Positions 8,771-18,011 of a DNA stretch of 64,000 bases are shown in pieces. Origin of the DNA: Kocuria marina (GTDB lineage Bacteria > Actinomycetota > Actinomycetes > Actinomycetales > Micrococcaceae); contig BMZV01000003.1 in the NCBI GenBank assembly GCA_014652975.1, positions 310,001 to 374,000 on the forward strand, in the 5' to 3' direction. Position 1 is the stretch's first letter; every line of letters begins with the position of its first letter. Under the pieces are notes generated by a model. The model saw only the letters and a program-made list of their open reading frames with translations, did not search any database and was not told where the DNA came from. The position numbers and the translations under genes are program-made.

Positions 8771-11764
8771 ATGGATGGTGCTGCGCAGTTCACGGACGCC
8801 CGCGGTCCGGGTGCCGCCCCGGACTGGCGCAGCGAACTCTCCCGGATCGTGCCCGGCACGAGTCCCGACAGGGTCGTGGCGGACCCGGAATCCGGACCCA
8901 CCGTGGCCCTCGAACTGGACCTGGCCCGGGTGCAGAACCGCACACCGAAAGCGTGGCAGGAATCACCCCGGGAGACCCCGCTGAGTCTCACGGCCCGTCC
9001 GGTGCTGCGCGGACAGCGCCACGGGTGGGTGCACACCGGCATCGACTGGGGCAACCTGGCCTCCCACGCCCGCTCCGGACACCTGAGCGCGGAGCAACTG
9101 GACTGGTTCGAGGAGCTGCGAGCGCTCTCCGAGTCGCACCGCGGCAGTTACGCTGCGGACCGGCACCAGCTGCACATGGAGCGCTACACCTCTCCCCTGT
9201 TGTGGCCCATCCTGGGGCGCGCCCGGGGGCTCGGGATCCCGCTCGTCTCCAAGGGCACGGGAGCACCCGTGATCGTGGATCGCGACGGCCGGTTCGAGGT
9301 GCGCGTGGATCCCGGCGAGCACGGCGAGCTCGCCCTGCACCCCCAGCTCATCGTGGGCGAGAACGAGATCCCCCTGCGCTGGACCCGGATCATCGGCCAG
9401 CCAGGTCACGGCCTGTTCTACCCGGACGCGACCCCCGCGGCCCTGGACACCGCGGAGGACCTCAACCAGTTCCCGTTGCACCTGGTCGCCCTGGGCACCC
9501 GCCTCAATCAGCAGCAGCGCTCGTTCCTGGACCGCGCCGAATCCCTCACGGTCCCGCATGACGGTGTGGAGGAGTTCTTCGACACCTACTTCCCCCGGTT
9601 GCACCAGAGCATGCACGTGATCGCGGGCGAGGACTCCCTGGTGCTGCCCCAGGTCGCGGATCCGCAGTTCGTGCTCACCATCCACCACGACGACCTCACC
9701 GAACGCGTGGAGTGGGAGTGGGAGTACCAGAAGGGTCGCGAACGGATCCGGCTGCCCTTCCGCCCCCTGGACCCTCTCGGGGACGAGCCCGTGGCCCGCG
9801 AGTCCCGGTGGGAGTCCTCCATGGTCCAGGCCGTGCACCGCCGGATCCCCGAGTTGGACTTCAAACGCAGTTCGTACGCGGCGCAGGACGCCCTGACCCT
9901 GTTGCGGGTGTGGTTGCCGCTGCTGCGCAAGATCCCCGACCTGCGCATCGTGGAGACCGGCGGGAGTCCCGCCTACCGCGAGGTCACCGAACCCACCGAG
10001 ATCACGGTGTCCACCGCGCCCACCGAACACCACGACTGGTTCGGCCTGGGTGTCACCATCAGGGTCGGTGAGCACTACCTCCCGTTCTCCCAGATCTTTC
10101 AAGCGCTCGACCGCGGCCAGGACGTGATGTTGCTGCCGGACGGTTCCTACTTCTCCCTGGACCGCCCCGAGTTCACGCGGCTGCGCACGCTCATCGCCGA
10201 GGCTCGCACCCTGCAGGAGGACAAGGACGCGCCGCTCGCGTTGAACCGCTACCAGGCGAGCCTGTGGGAGCAGTTTGAGGACCTCGCCACGGACACCCGC
10301 CAGGCCGAGCAGTGGCGCGAGGGCGTGCGCGCACTGACCCACCTGCACGAAATCCCCTCTCCCCCGGCCCCCGAGGCCCTACAGGCCAACCTGCGCCCCT
10401 ACCAGTACGAGGGCTTCCGGTGGCTGAGCTTCCTGTGGGACCACGGACTGGGCGGGATCCTCGCGGACGACATGGGCCTGGGCAAGACCGTGCAGACCAT
10501 TGCCGCGATCCTGCGCGCCACGGATCGGGACCCGCAGCTGCCGCCCCACCTGGTGATCGCACCCACCTCCGTGGTGGCCAACTGGTCCGCCGAGCTGCGC
10601 CGCTTCGCGCCCTCCTTGGACATCACCGTGCTCAACCACACCAAAGACTCCGTGGCCGACGCCGCCGCGCATTCCCATGTGGTGCTCACGTCCTATGCCC
10701 TGCTGCGTCTGGACGCGGAGGCCTACCGTTCGGTCGAGTGGACCGGGGTGATCATGGACGAGGCCCAGTTCGTCAAGAACCCCCGGACCAAGGCCTACCG
10801 CGCCGTGAAGAACCTGCGGGCACGCACGTGTCTCGCGATCACCGGCACCCCCATGGAGAACAGTCTTTCCGAACTGTGGTCGTTGCTCTCGCTCACCGCC
10901 CCCGGGCTGTTCCCGTCCAAGAAACGTTTCACCGAGCACTACCAGCGTCCCATCGAACGCGCCATGGACTCGGACGCCCTGGCCCGGCTGCGGGCCCGGA
11001 TGCGCCCGTTCATGCTGCGCCGCACCAAGGCGGACGTGGACCTGCAGCTGCCACCCAAGCTCGAGCACGTCCTGCCCGTGGGGTTGAACCCCGAACACCG
11101 CAGTGCGTACGACCGCCGGCTGCAGCGTGAGCGCGCCAAGATCCTGGGCCTGCTGCGCAACTTCGACAAGAACCGGTTCACCATCTTCCAGTCGCTGACC
11201 ACCCTGCGGATGTTGGCGCTGGACCCCGTCCTGGTGGACCCGGAGTCCAAGGCGCCATCCTCAAAGCTGGACGTCCTCTTCGACCAGCTGCCCCAGCTCG
11301 TTCAGGAGGGCCACCGCCCGCTCGTGTTCAGCCAGTTCACGAGTTTCCTCAAGATCGTGGCCCAGCGCCTCGACGACGCCGGGATCGCCTACAGCTACCT
11401 CGACGGCAGCACGCGGGACCGCGCGGGGGCGCTCGAGAAGTTCCGCAGCGGCCGCGCCCCCGTGTTCCTGGTGAGCCTCAAGGCCGGCGGTTTCGGCATC
11501 AACCTCACCGAGGCCGACTACTGCTACCTCCTGGACCCGTGGTGGAATCCCGCGGCGGAGAACCAGGCCGTGGACCGCACCCACCGGATCGGGCAGACCA
11601 AGAAGGTCATGGTCTACCGCATGGTCGCGCAGGGCACAATCGAGGAGAAGGTCATGGACCTCAAGGCCCGCAAGGCGGACCTGTTCGGGGCCGTGCTCGA
11701 CGATGAACGGTTCTTCTCCGCCACGCTCGACGCCGAGGACATCCGCGCGCTGGTTGGTGTCTGA
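8771..11764 (+). CDS. SNF2-family DEAD/DEAH-box ATPase
   Basis: Helicase-like ATPase of 997 residues, starting at ATG 8771 behind GTAGGGG. The first 530 residues are a family-specific N-terminal region with no motif I recognise and no SWIM cysteine cluster. The SNF2 core follows: motif I DDMGLGKTVQT near residue 566, motif II DEAQ near 663, motif III ITGTPMENS, motif V SLKAGGFGINLTEAD and motif VI QAVDRTHRIGQTK near 936. SNF2 proteins are ATP-driven double-stranded DNA translocases that remodel protein-DNA complexes rather than unwind DNA. Large stand-alone versions are common in actinobacteria and most have no known job. The divergent partner at 5463-8582 is the only clue to function. Confidence 0.85.
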   Translation: MDGAAQFTDARGPGAAPDWRSELSRIVPGTSPDRVVADPESGPTVALELDLARVQNRTPKAWQESPRETPLSLTARPVLRGQRHGWVHTGIDWGNLASHARSGHLSAEQLDWFEELRALSESHRGSYAADRHQLHMERYTSPLLWPILGRARGLGIPLVSKGTGAPVIVDRDGRFEVRVDPGEHGELALHPQLIVGENEIPLRWTRIIGQPGHGLFYPDATPAALDTAEDLNQFPLHLVALGTRLNQQQRSFLDRAESLTVPHDGVEEFFDTYFPRLHQSMHVIAGEDSLVLPQVADPQFVLTIHHDDLTERVEWEWEYQKGRERIRLPFRPLDPLGDEPVARESRWESSMVQAVHRRIPELDFKRSSYAAQDALTLLRVWLPLLRKIPDLRIVETGGSPAYREVTEPTEITVSTAPTEHHDWFGLGVTIRVGEHYLPFSQIFQALDRGQDVMLLPDGSYFSLDRPEFTRLRTLIAEARTLQEDKDAPLALNRYQASLWEQFEDLATDTRQAEQWREGVRALTHLHEIPSPPAPEALQANLRPYQYEGFRWLSFLWDHGLGGILADDMGLGKTVQTIAAILRATDRDPQLPPHLVIAPTSVVANWSAELRRFAPSLDITVLNHTKDSVADAAAHSHVVLTSYALLRLDAEAYRSVEWTGVIMDEAQFVKNPRTKAYRAVKNLRARTCLAITGTPMENSLSELWSLLSLTAPGLFPSKKRFTEHYQRPIERAMDSDALARLRARMRPFMLRRTKADVDLQLPPKLEHVLPVGLNPEHRSAYDRRLQRERAKILGLLRNFDKNRFTIFQSLTTLRMLALDPVLVDPESKAPSSKLDVLFDQLPQLVQEGHRPLVFSQFTSFLKIVAQRLDDAGIAYSYLDGSTRDRAGALEKFRSGRAPVFLVSLKAGGFGINLTEADYCYLLDPWWNPAAENQAVDRTHRIGQTKKVMVYRMVAQGTIEEKVMDLKARKADLFGAVLDDERFFSATLDAEDIRALVGV

Positions 11765-12016
11765 GCGAACCCCGGGGTCCGTTGAGTACCCTGCACGGTC
11801 CCGATCACGCCGACGGTCGAGCTCGGGCGCACGCGGGAACACCGCGCGGGGTCCTTTCCGTGGAAGTCACACTCCCCCCGGCCTGTCGACCCGGCACGGT
11901 CAGCGGGTTAGCGTGAGCACAGATCACGCTGGCCCCGGCGCACCCGCACCGCGTGCGCGGACCCCTGACCCGATCCGTGGGTGTTGCGTGATCACGGTGT
12001 TGGGAGGCACTCGAGC

Positions 12017-12625
12017 ATGTCACACAGCAGGACGCCGCACGGCCACGGTCCGAGTACCGAGGTGGCACTGCGGCGCGCCGGGATCGGTGTTGTGCTGGCC
12101 CGGGTTGCCTCCCCCGTCCCCGATCCGCCGGTCTGTCCATGGTCCCGGCTGGAGTCCGTCCTCACCAGGGCCATCGCCGGGATGCTCTGGAACGACTTCC
12201 TCATGGTCGAGTACGACTCACCGGAGGGCACCCCGGACGTTCCCGCCGCGTGGGTGCGCACGGGACCCCGCGGGGTGCAGTGCGCCCTGCAGCGCGTCGC
12301 GGGCCGTTCCGCGGCCGCCACCCACGGACCCGCCGAGTTCACCGGGCCGTGGTGTCCCGCGGAGCGGCTGAGGTCGTGGGGGTGGGACGATCCCACCGTC
12401 CCTGGACGGCCGTGGACGTGCGGACCGTGCCTGCCGCGGGCGGCCGCGCGCAGCGTCCTCGCCGGCATGCGCAGTCACCGGGCGTGCGGGGACCCGTACG
12501 AGTTCCACTGGGGCGTGGGGTCGCTCCCCGCCCCGGAGATCACCGCGAGCCGCCTGCTCGCGCTACCCTCAGCAACTACGAGTTCTCCGACGCCGTGGGC
12601 GCCTACGTGGTCGCCGCCCTCGTGA
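12017..12625 (+). CDS. TY-Chap-like hypothetical protein with an aberrant C-terminus
   Basis: A 202-residue frame starting at ATG 12017, nine bases after a strong GGGAGG. Residues 40-165 look like the actinobacterial TY-Chap fold (DFLMVEYDSPEGTPDVPAAW, ERLRSWGWDDP), whose members are small chaperone-like proteins of uncertain role. The last ~20 residues (SATTSSPTPWAPTWSPPS) are low-complexity because the frame has run, out of register, into the benE remnant at 12562. The original C-terminus therefore seems to have been replaced by a deletion junction near 12560. Fold recognition is from memory and moderate; whether the product is still functional is unclear. Confidence 0.5.
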   Translation: MSHSRTPHGHGPSTEVALRRAGIGVVLARVASPVPDPPVCPWSRLESVLTRAIAGMLWNDFLMVEYDSPEGTPDVPAAWVRTGPRGVQCALQRVAGRSAAATHGPAEFTGPWCPAERLRSWGWDDPTVPGRPWTCGPCLPRAAARSVLAGMRSHRACGDPYEFHWGVGSLPAPEITASRLLALPSATTSSPTPWAPTWSPPS

Positions 12626-12753
12626 GTCTCGTGCTGGGCGCGACCGGGCTGTTCGGCAAACTCCTGGCCGCCGTACCCAAACCCATCACCGCGGGGGTGC
12701 TCGCGGGGGTCCTGTTGCCGTTCGCGACGCGGGTGGCTCCGGCCGTCGCCTAG
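12562..12753 (+). pseudogene. Fragment of a BenE-family benzoate/H+ symporter
   Basis: In a frame different from the overlapping TY-Chap-like gene, about 63 codons read as an internal piece of BenE: FSDAVGAYVVAALVSLVLG, then TGLFGKLLAAVPKPITAG and VLAGVLLPF, then a stop. BenE proteins are about 400 residues with 10-12 helices. This covers roughly residues 95-160 of such a protein; both ends are gone and no start codon or ribosome-binding site belongs to it. It is a non-functional relic. Confidence 0.7.
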
Positions 12754-12778
12754 CGTCCCGGTACGCTGAGCGGCCCAC

Positions 12779-12812
12779 GGGCTGGATGGCTCCGCGGGCT
12801 GACTGGCTCCGC
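12779..12812. repeat. Two 17-bp tandem repeats
   Basis: Two adjacent 17-bp units (12779-12795 and 12796-12812), each GGGCTG plus a variable dinucleotide plus TGGCTCCGC, differ at two positions. They lie just downstream of the benE relic in the intergenic region before the iron exporter gene. No function is evident. Confidence 0.6.
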
Positions 12813-12953
12813 GGTCGATGGCGCGCAGAGCGTATTGCGGCGCAAACAGCGTTCGGCGCGGGTTCAGGTGCGAGCCAGGCGCGAGGCGGGATCCACGGCC
12901 GACGGCGCGCGAGGTGCTTCGGAGCCCCGAAACCACCGCCGGTGACCCGCGCG

Positions 12954-12959
12954 TAAAAT
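12954..12959 (+). promoter_or_regulatory. -10 element placed for a leaderless transcript
   Basis: TAAAAT sits eight bases before the ATG at 12968, so transcription would begin at or next to the start codon. No ribosome-binding site precedes that ATG, which fits a leaderless mRNA as is common in actinobacteria. No convincing -35 hexamer is seen. Confidence 0.5.
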
Positions 12960-12967
12960 TCGGGTAC

Positions 12968-14128
12968 ATGCCCGAGCACCACAGCGTTTCCTCCACCGTT
13001 CCCGAGTCACCGGAACCCACTGCCGCCCAGATCCGCAGGTGGCGTCACTACCTCGCGGACGAACTCGCCGAGGCCGCCACGTACGAACACCTGGCCCGCC
13101 ACAGCTCGGGCCGCCATGCCGAGATCTTGCAGAGCGTGGCCGAGGCGGAGGGCCGCCACGCCGAACACTGGCGTCGTCTGCTCGGACCCCACGCCGATCG
13201 TCCGGCGAGACCCGCCCTGCAAGCGCAACTGCTCATGTTCTTGGCCAAGCACGTGGGATCCGTCTTCGTCCTGGCGCTGCTGCAGCGCGCCGAGTCCCGC
13301 TCCCCGTACCGCGAGGACCCGGATGCCACGGACGCCATGGCGGCGGACGAGGCCGTCCACGAGGAGATCATCCGCGCGCTCGCAACCGATGGCCGCACGC
13401 GGTTGTCCGGCAACTTCCGGGCCGCCGTGTTCGGCGCCAACGACGGCCTGGTGTCCAACCTGGCCCTGGTGATGGGCGTGGGCGCCACGGGCACGTCCAG
13501 TTCCCTGGTGCTGTTCTCGGGCATCGCCGGACTGCTCGCGGGTGCCCTGTCCATGGGAGCGGGCGAATACGTCTCCGTGCGATCCCAGCGGGAACTGCTG
13601 GACGCCTCCCAACCCACCCAGGTGACCCTGCGCGTGGCGCCGGCGTTGGACCTGAACGCCAACGAGCTCACACTGATCTACCGGGCCCGGGGCATGAGCG
13701 AGAAGGCTGCAGAGCACCGGGCGGCCGAGCGACTCGGACACTTCGACTGCGACTGCGATCCATCGCTGTCGTTCCAAGACGAGAAGGCGCGTCGTGTGCT
13801 CAACACGGAACCGGGCGAGGAGCTTCCCGCCACGGACGACAACCAGGCCCTGGGCACCGATCTGGGGGCGGCGGCGTCGAGCTTCTGCTTCTTCGCGTCC
13901 GGGGCGATCATCCCGATCCTGCCCTACCTCTTCGGCCTGGGCGGCGGAGTGGCCATGGCCGTGGGAATGGCGCTCGTGGGCATCGCGTTGTTGATCACGG
14001 GCGGTTTCGTGGGGCTGCTCTCCGGCGCCTCCCCGTTCAGGCGGGGACTACGGCAGCTCGGGATTGGGTACGGGGCCGCGATCGCCACCTACCTTCTGGG
14101 GCTCGCATTCAACACGACGGTCTCGTGA
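12968..14128 (+). CDS. Rubrerythrin-VIT1 fusion, iron/manganese exporter (MbfA-like)
   Basis: A 386-residue protein with an N-terminal ferritin-like domain (about residues 15-145) fused to a CCC1/VIT1 membrane domain (about 150-386). The ferritin-like part carries paired metal-ligand motifs DELAEAATYEHLARH, EAEGRHAEHWRRLL and DEAVHEEII. The VIT part has FGANDGLVSNLALVMG, GALSMGAGEYVSVRSQRE and hydrophobic helices at the end. Proteins of this layout, such as MbfA of alphaproteobacteria, export ferrous iron from the cytoplasm and the ferritin-like domain senses or delivers the metal; here that is inferred. ATG 12968 is chosen because the preceding codons are not protein-like and a -10 box sits directly in front. 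Confidence 0.85.
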   Translation: MPEHHSVSSTVPESPEPTAAQIRRWRHYLADELAEAATYEHLARHSSGRHAEILQSVAEAEGRHAEHWRRLLGPHADRPARPALQAQLLMFLAKHVGSVFVLALLQRAESRSPYREDPDATDAMAADEAVHEEIIRALATDGRTRLSGNFRAAVFGANDGLVSNLALVMGVGATGTSSSLVLFSGIAGLLAGALSMGAGEYVSVRSQRELLDASQPTQVTLRVAPALDLNANELTLIYRARGMSEKAAEHRAAERLGHFDCDCDPSLSFQDEKARRVLNTEPGEELPATDDNQALGTDLGAAASSFCFFASGAIIPILPYLFGLGGGVAMAVGMALVGIALLITGGFVGLLSGASPFRRGLRQLGIGYGAAIATYLLGLAFNTTVS

Positions 14129-14738
14129 GTACCGAACGACGACTGTTCTCCGTGGGCAGAAGTGTGATTTGTGCGACATAAAAGTGGTGCGTGTCCACAA
14201 TCAGGAGGCATTACTTGTCCCCTCTACGGCCTACAAGTGCAGTGAATATTGTTGAGATATTCGCTCATTAGCATTTGTTAACCCTCGCTCACTAGGCGAA
14301 AAACCCTGTTATTGCAGGTCAGAGCGGCTTTAAGGGGTCAATTTCCGGCTGATTTACACGCATAAATCGGTGGGCCGATTGGCGCGAACCACACTTCATG
14401 AAATTTCACCGGCTCCGAGTCATCTGAGAAATTCCGATATTCTGGGGGCGTGGTTCTACGAACCACCGCAACGGGAGACTTCGCACAGGGAAATCGCCAC
14501 ACATGCACTGGGGGGTGCTCTGTGGTTGATGCTGTGCGTCGGTAGCCGCTCAGCCCACGGCTTGATCCCGTTGAGGCGTTATCGCCTGCCGGTGGCTGCG
14601 GGTTCTCTCACAGAGGCGCACCTCTCCCCGCGCCGGACGGGCTCCTACCGTCCGCTCCCGCGGCCACCGGTCGTTAACGCCCCTTCCGAGATCCGGACCA
14701 TCCCGCGCGCTGTGTAGCCCGGGGCGATAAGATCGTCT
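14129..14738. other. AT-richer non-coding block
   Basis: About 610 bp with no supportable gene. From about 14150 to 14450 the base composition drops well below the surroundings (for example 24 of 60 bases are G or C in 14221-14280). Small inverted repeats occur, such as GTGGTTC-TAC-GAACCAC near 14450 and GATTTA/TAAATC near 14355. An open frame at 14370-14717 has no protein-like composition. It could hold a small RNA, a complex promoter for purU or the scar of lost foreign DNA. Confidence 0.5.
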
Positions 14739-14777
14739 GCGGCCCCGGACGGATGACATCCCGTGCTCCGGGGCCGC
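14739..14777 (+). promoter_or_regulatory. Strong stem-loop in the purU leader
   Basis: Perfect 11-bp stem (14739-14749 with 14767-14777) with a 17-base loop, ending 37 bases before the purU start. A GATAAG sequence just upstream could be a -10 box. It may be a terminator for transcripts from the AT-richer block or an attenuator in the purU leader. Confidence 0.5.
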
Positions 14778-14814
14778 TCCGTTCCCCGTTCCGCGATCCC
14801 AGGAGTATCCCCTC

Positions 14815-15687
14815 ATGTCGGCCCAGCAGCCCACGTCCGATGAACACGTCCTGACCGTCCACTGCCCCGAGGCCTACGGTCTCGTGAGCGCCGTGGCGTC
14901 GAACCTCACGGAGCAGGGTTGCGACATCTTCGACGTCAAGCATTTCTCGGACCGGCACAACGACGAATTCTTCATCCGCTGCCACACCATGAACGAACCG
15001 GGCACCGTGACCACTGAGTCCCTGATCGAGGGGTTCCGCCCGGTGGCCGAGAAGCACGACATGCGCTTCCGTCTGGTGGACGCCCGGCACAAAACCCGTG
15101 TGCTCGTCATGGTCTCCAAGATCTCGCACTGCCTCGTGAACCTGCTCCACCGAGCGCGCGTGGGCTCACTGCCCATCGAGATCGTGGGTGTGGTGTCCAA
15201 TCACACGGACCTGCAACCCCTCGTGGACTTCTACGGTGTGCCGTTCCACCACGTGCCCGTCACCCGGCACACCAAGCCGCAGGCCGAGGCGCAACTGCTC
15301 GAGATCGCCGCGTCCTACGACACCGAACTCGTGGTGCTGGCCCGCTACATGCAGATCCTCTCGGACGAGCTCACACAACAGCTCGCGGGTCGGTGCATCA
15401 ACATCCACCACTCGTTCCTGCCCTCCTTCAAGGGCGCCAAGCCGTACCACCAGGCCTACGAGCGCGGGGTCAAGATGGTCGGGGCCACCGCCCACTATGT
15501 CACCCCGGACCTGGACGAGGGTCCGATCATCGCGCAGCGCGTGATCCCGGTGGATCACGCGCACACCCCGGAGGACCTCGTGGCGGTGGGTTCCGAGGCG
15601 GAGACCCAGGCCCTGTCCCGCGCCGTGAAGTGGCACGCGGAGGGTCGCGTGGTGATCTCCGGCAATCGGACCATCGTCCTGGCCTGA
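14815..15687 (+). CDS. purU: Formyltetrahydrofolate deformylase
   Basis: Hydrolyses 10-formyltetrahydrofolate to formate and tetrahydrofolate, balancing one-carbon units and feeding formate to purine synthesis. The 290-residue length is typical. An N-terminal ACT domain (about residues 8-85) precedes a formyltransferase domain with the family catalytic signature INIHHSFLPSFKGAKPY and the aspartate in VTPDLDEGPI. The Asn, His and Asp of this catalytic triad are all present. The ATG start is preceded by AGGAG at good spacing. It is a single gene between the AT-richer block and a terminator at 15808 shared with sucD. Confidence 0.95.
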   Translation: MSAQQPTSDEHVLTVHCPEAYGLVSAVASNLTEQGCDIFDVKHFSDRHNDEFFIRCHTMNEPGTVTTESLIEGFRPVAEKHDMRFRLVDARHKTRVLVMVSKISHCLVNLLHRARVGSLPIEIVGVVSNHTDLQPLVDFYGVPFHHVPVTRHTKPQAEAQLLEIAASYDTELVVLARYMQILSDELTQQLAGRCINIHHSFLPSFKGAKPYHQAYERGVKMVGATAHYVTPDLDEGPIIAQRVIPVDHAHTPEDLVAVGSEAETQALSRAVKWHAEGRVVISGNRTIVLA

Positions 15688-15807
15688 GTCCTGACCCGAG
15701 TCACGGTCCTCATCGCGCGCCCGCATCCCGTCCGGCCGGCGCTCGACTCTCACCACGACGAACCGCGCCGCTGTCCCTCACCGGCTGACGCTCGCGTCCG
15801 AACGGCA

Positions 15808-15861
15808 CCACGACGAACGACGCCGCTCCTCCACCGAGGTGGGCGAGCGGCGTCGTCGTGG
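15808..15861. terminator. Hairpin between convergent purU and sucD
   Basis: The arm at 15808-15828 pairs with 15845-15861 as GACGCCGCTC/GAGCGGCGTC, then CCACGACG/CGTCGTGG after a small bulge. Its position serves both convergent genes. There is no U-tract. Confidence 0.65.
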
Positions 15862-15891
15862 ATGCACCGGCGGCGAAGCGCCGGGAGGGGC

Positions 15892-16809
15892 TTACTTGCC
15901 CTCGAAGATCTCCCGCATGAGCTGCGCGGTCTCCGACGGGGTCTTGCCCACCTTCACACCGGCGGCCTCGAGGGCCTCCTTCTTGGCTTGGGCCGTGCCC
16001 GAGGAACCAGAGACGATGGCGCCGGCGTGGCCCATGGTCTTGCCCTCGGGAGCGGTGAAGCCCGCGACGTAGCCCACCACGGGCTTGGTCACGTTCGCCT
16101 TGATGAACTCCGCGGCGCGCTCCTCGGCGTCGCCGCCGATCTCACCGATCATCACGATGGCCTCGGTCTCGGGGTCCGCCTCGAAGGCCTCGAGGGCGTC
16201 GATGTGCGTGGTGCCGATGACCGGGTCACCGCCAATGCCGATGGCCGTGGTGAAGCCCAGGTCCCGCAGTTCGTACATCATTTGGTAGGTCAGCGTGCCG
16301 GACTTGGAGACCAGGCCCAGCTTGCCCTTGCCCGTGATGTTCGCGGGGGTGATCCCCAGCAGCGACTCCTCGGGGGAGATGATGCCCGGGCAATTGGGGC
16401 CGATGATCCGGGTCTTTGGCTTGCCGTCCGCGCCGGTGTTCGCCTTGGCGTGCGCCCAGAACTCGGCGGAGTCCTGCACGGGGATGCCCTCTGTGATGAC
16501 CACCACGAGCGGGATCTCGGCGTCGATGGCCTCGATCACGGCGTCCTTACAGAAGGCCGGCGGTACGAACACGATCGACGCGTTCGCCCCGGTCTCCTGC
16601 ACGGCCTCGCTCACGCTGCCGAACACGGGCAGTTCGACGGCGTTGCCGTCCTTGTCCTGGTGGTTCACCGTGGTGCCCGCCTTACGGGCGTTGACACCGC
16701 CGAGCACGTTCGTGCCGGCAGCGAGCATGCGCGCGGTGTGCTTGGTGCCCTCGCCGCCGGTGATGCCCTGAACGATGACCTTGGAGTCCTTGTTCAAAAA
16801 GATCGACAT
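15892..16809 (-). CDS. sucD: Succinyl-CoA ligase (ADP-forming), alpha subunit
   Basis: Alpha subunit (305 residues) of the TCA-cycle enzyme that interconverts succinyl-CoA and succinate with ATP formation. The CoA-binding Rossmann domain is at the N-terminus ([18 protein letters not shown]). The ligase domain carries the phosphohistidine motif GHAGAIVSG near residue 260. The ATG is preceded by AGGAAGAAG. It is 32 bp downstream of sucC on the same strand, so the two subunits are co-transcribed. Confidence 0.96.
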   Translation of the reverse strand: MSIFLNKDSKVIVQGITGGEGTKHTARMLAAGTNVLGGVNARKAGTTVNHQDKDGNAVELPVFGSVSEAVQETGANASIVFVPPAFCKDAVIEAIDAEIPLVVVITEGIPVQDSAEFWAHAKANTGADGKPKTRIIGPNCPGIISPEESLLGITPANITGKGKLGLVSKSGTLTYQMMYELRDLGFTTAIGIGGDPVIGTTHIDALEAFEADPETEAIVMIGEIGGDAEERAAEFIKANVTKPVVGYVAGFTAPEGKTMGHAGAIVSGSSGTAQAKKEALEAAGVKVGKTPSETAQLMREIFEGK

Positions 16810-16841
16810 GTCTTCTTCCTGATAGCTGTTCGCGTGGGCGA

Positions 16842-18011
16842 TTACTTGGCGGAGTGGGCCAGCTCGGCCGCCTTGTCGGCGCCGGAGTCCATGGTGTCCG
16901 CGGAGGTGACCAGCGGGTGGTTGGCCTCGCGCAGGATCTGGCGGCCCTCCTCCACGTTGTTGCCGTCCAGACGCACCACGATGGGCTTGGTGGCGGAGTC
17001 ACCGAGGATGTCCAGCGCCTTCACGATGCCGTTGGCAACGGCGTCGCACGCGGTGATGCCACCGAAGACGTTGACGAACACGGACTTGACCTGCGGGTCA
17101 TTGAGGATCACGTCCAGACCGGCGGCCATGACCTCGGCGGACGCGCCGCCTCCGATGTCCAGGAAGTTGGCGGGCTTCACGTTGCCGTGCTTCTCACCGG
17201 CGTAGGCCACGACGTCCAGGGTGGACATCACGAGACCGGCACCGTTGCCGATGATGCCCACCTCGCCGTCGAGTTTGACGTAGTTGAGGTCGTTCTCCTT
17301 GGCCTTCTCCTCGAGGGGGTCCGCGGAGGACTTGTCCGCGAGCGCCGCGTGGTCCTCGTGGCGGAACTCGGCGTTGTCGTCCAGGGAGACCTTGCCGTCC
17401 AGGGCGAGGATCTCGCCGTCGCCGGTCTTGACCAGCGGGTTGACCTCCACCAGGGTGGCGTCCTCCTTGGTGTAGACCTCACCGAGCTTGACGAGCACGG
17501 GGACGACCTTCTCGGCGGTCTCGGCGTCGAACTTGGCCTGCTCCACGATCTCGCGGGCCTTGGCCTCGGTGATGCCCTCCGCGGGGTTGACGTCCACGCG
17601 GGCCAGGGCGTCCGGGCGCTCCACGGCGAGCTGCTCGATCTCCATGCCCCCCTCGACCGAGCACATGGCCAGGTAGGAGCGGTTGGCGCGGTCCAACAGG
17701 ACGGAGAAGTAGTATTCCTCGGCGATGTCCGCGCCCTGCGCGATCATCACGCGGTGCACGGTGTGGCCCTTGATGTCCATTCCCAGAATCTGCTGGGCGT
17801 ACTCGTAGGCCTCGTCGGCGGACTTCGCGACCTTCACACCGCCGGCCTTGCCGCGGCCGCCCACCTTGACCTGTGCCTTGACGACGGTGACCCCGCCGAT
17901 CTTCTCTGCTGCTGCCTTGGCTTCTTCTGGGGTAGTGGCGACGATGCCGGCCAGCACGGGAACGCCGTGCTTCTCGAACAGGTCGCGTGCCTGGTACTCA
18001 AACAGGTCCAC
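16842..18011 (-). CDS. sucC: Succinyl-CoA ligase (ADP-forming), beta subunit
   Basis: Beta subunit, 389 residues, with an N-terminal ATP-grasp domain ([18 protein letters not shown], then [18 protein letters not shown]) and a C-terminal flavodoxin-like ligase domain ([19 protein letters not shown]). The start is GTG 18011, preceded by AAGGA nine bases away. Codons further upstream are open but lack family similarity. First gene of the sucCD operon. Confidence 0.96.
   Translation of the reverse strand: MDLFEYQARDLFEKHGVPVLAGIVATTPEEAKAAAEKIGGVTVVKAQVKVGGRGKAGGVKVAKSADEAYEYAQQILGMDIKGHTVHRVMIAQGADIAEEYYFSVLLDRANRSYLAMCSVEGGMEIEQLAVERPDALARVDVNPAEGITEAKAREIVEQAKFDAETAEKVVPVLVKLGEVYTKEDATLVEVNPLVKTGDGEILALDGKVSLDDNAEFRHEDHAALADKSSADPLEEKAKENDLNYVKLDGEVGIIGNGAGLVMSTLDVVAYAGEKHGNVKPANFLDIGGGASAEVMAAGLDVILNDPQVKSVFVNVFGGITACDAVANGIVKALDILGDSATKPIVVRLDGNNVEEGRQILREANHPLVTSADTMDSGADKAAELAHSAK

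Noticed and set aside
5463-11764. Known defence systems with SNF2 helicases (DISARM, Zorya type)
   Set aside because: No DUF1998 helicase, methylase, PLD nuclease, MotAB-like or ZorE-like genes are adjacent, so no named system can be assigned.
14370-14717. 115-codon open frame in the AT-richer block
   Set aside because: No ribosome-binding site, no family resemblance and it overlaps composition changes; not supported as a gene.
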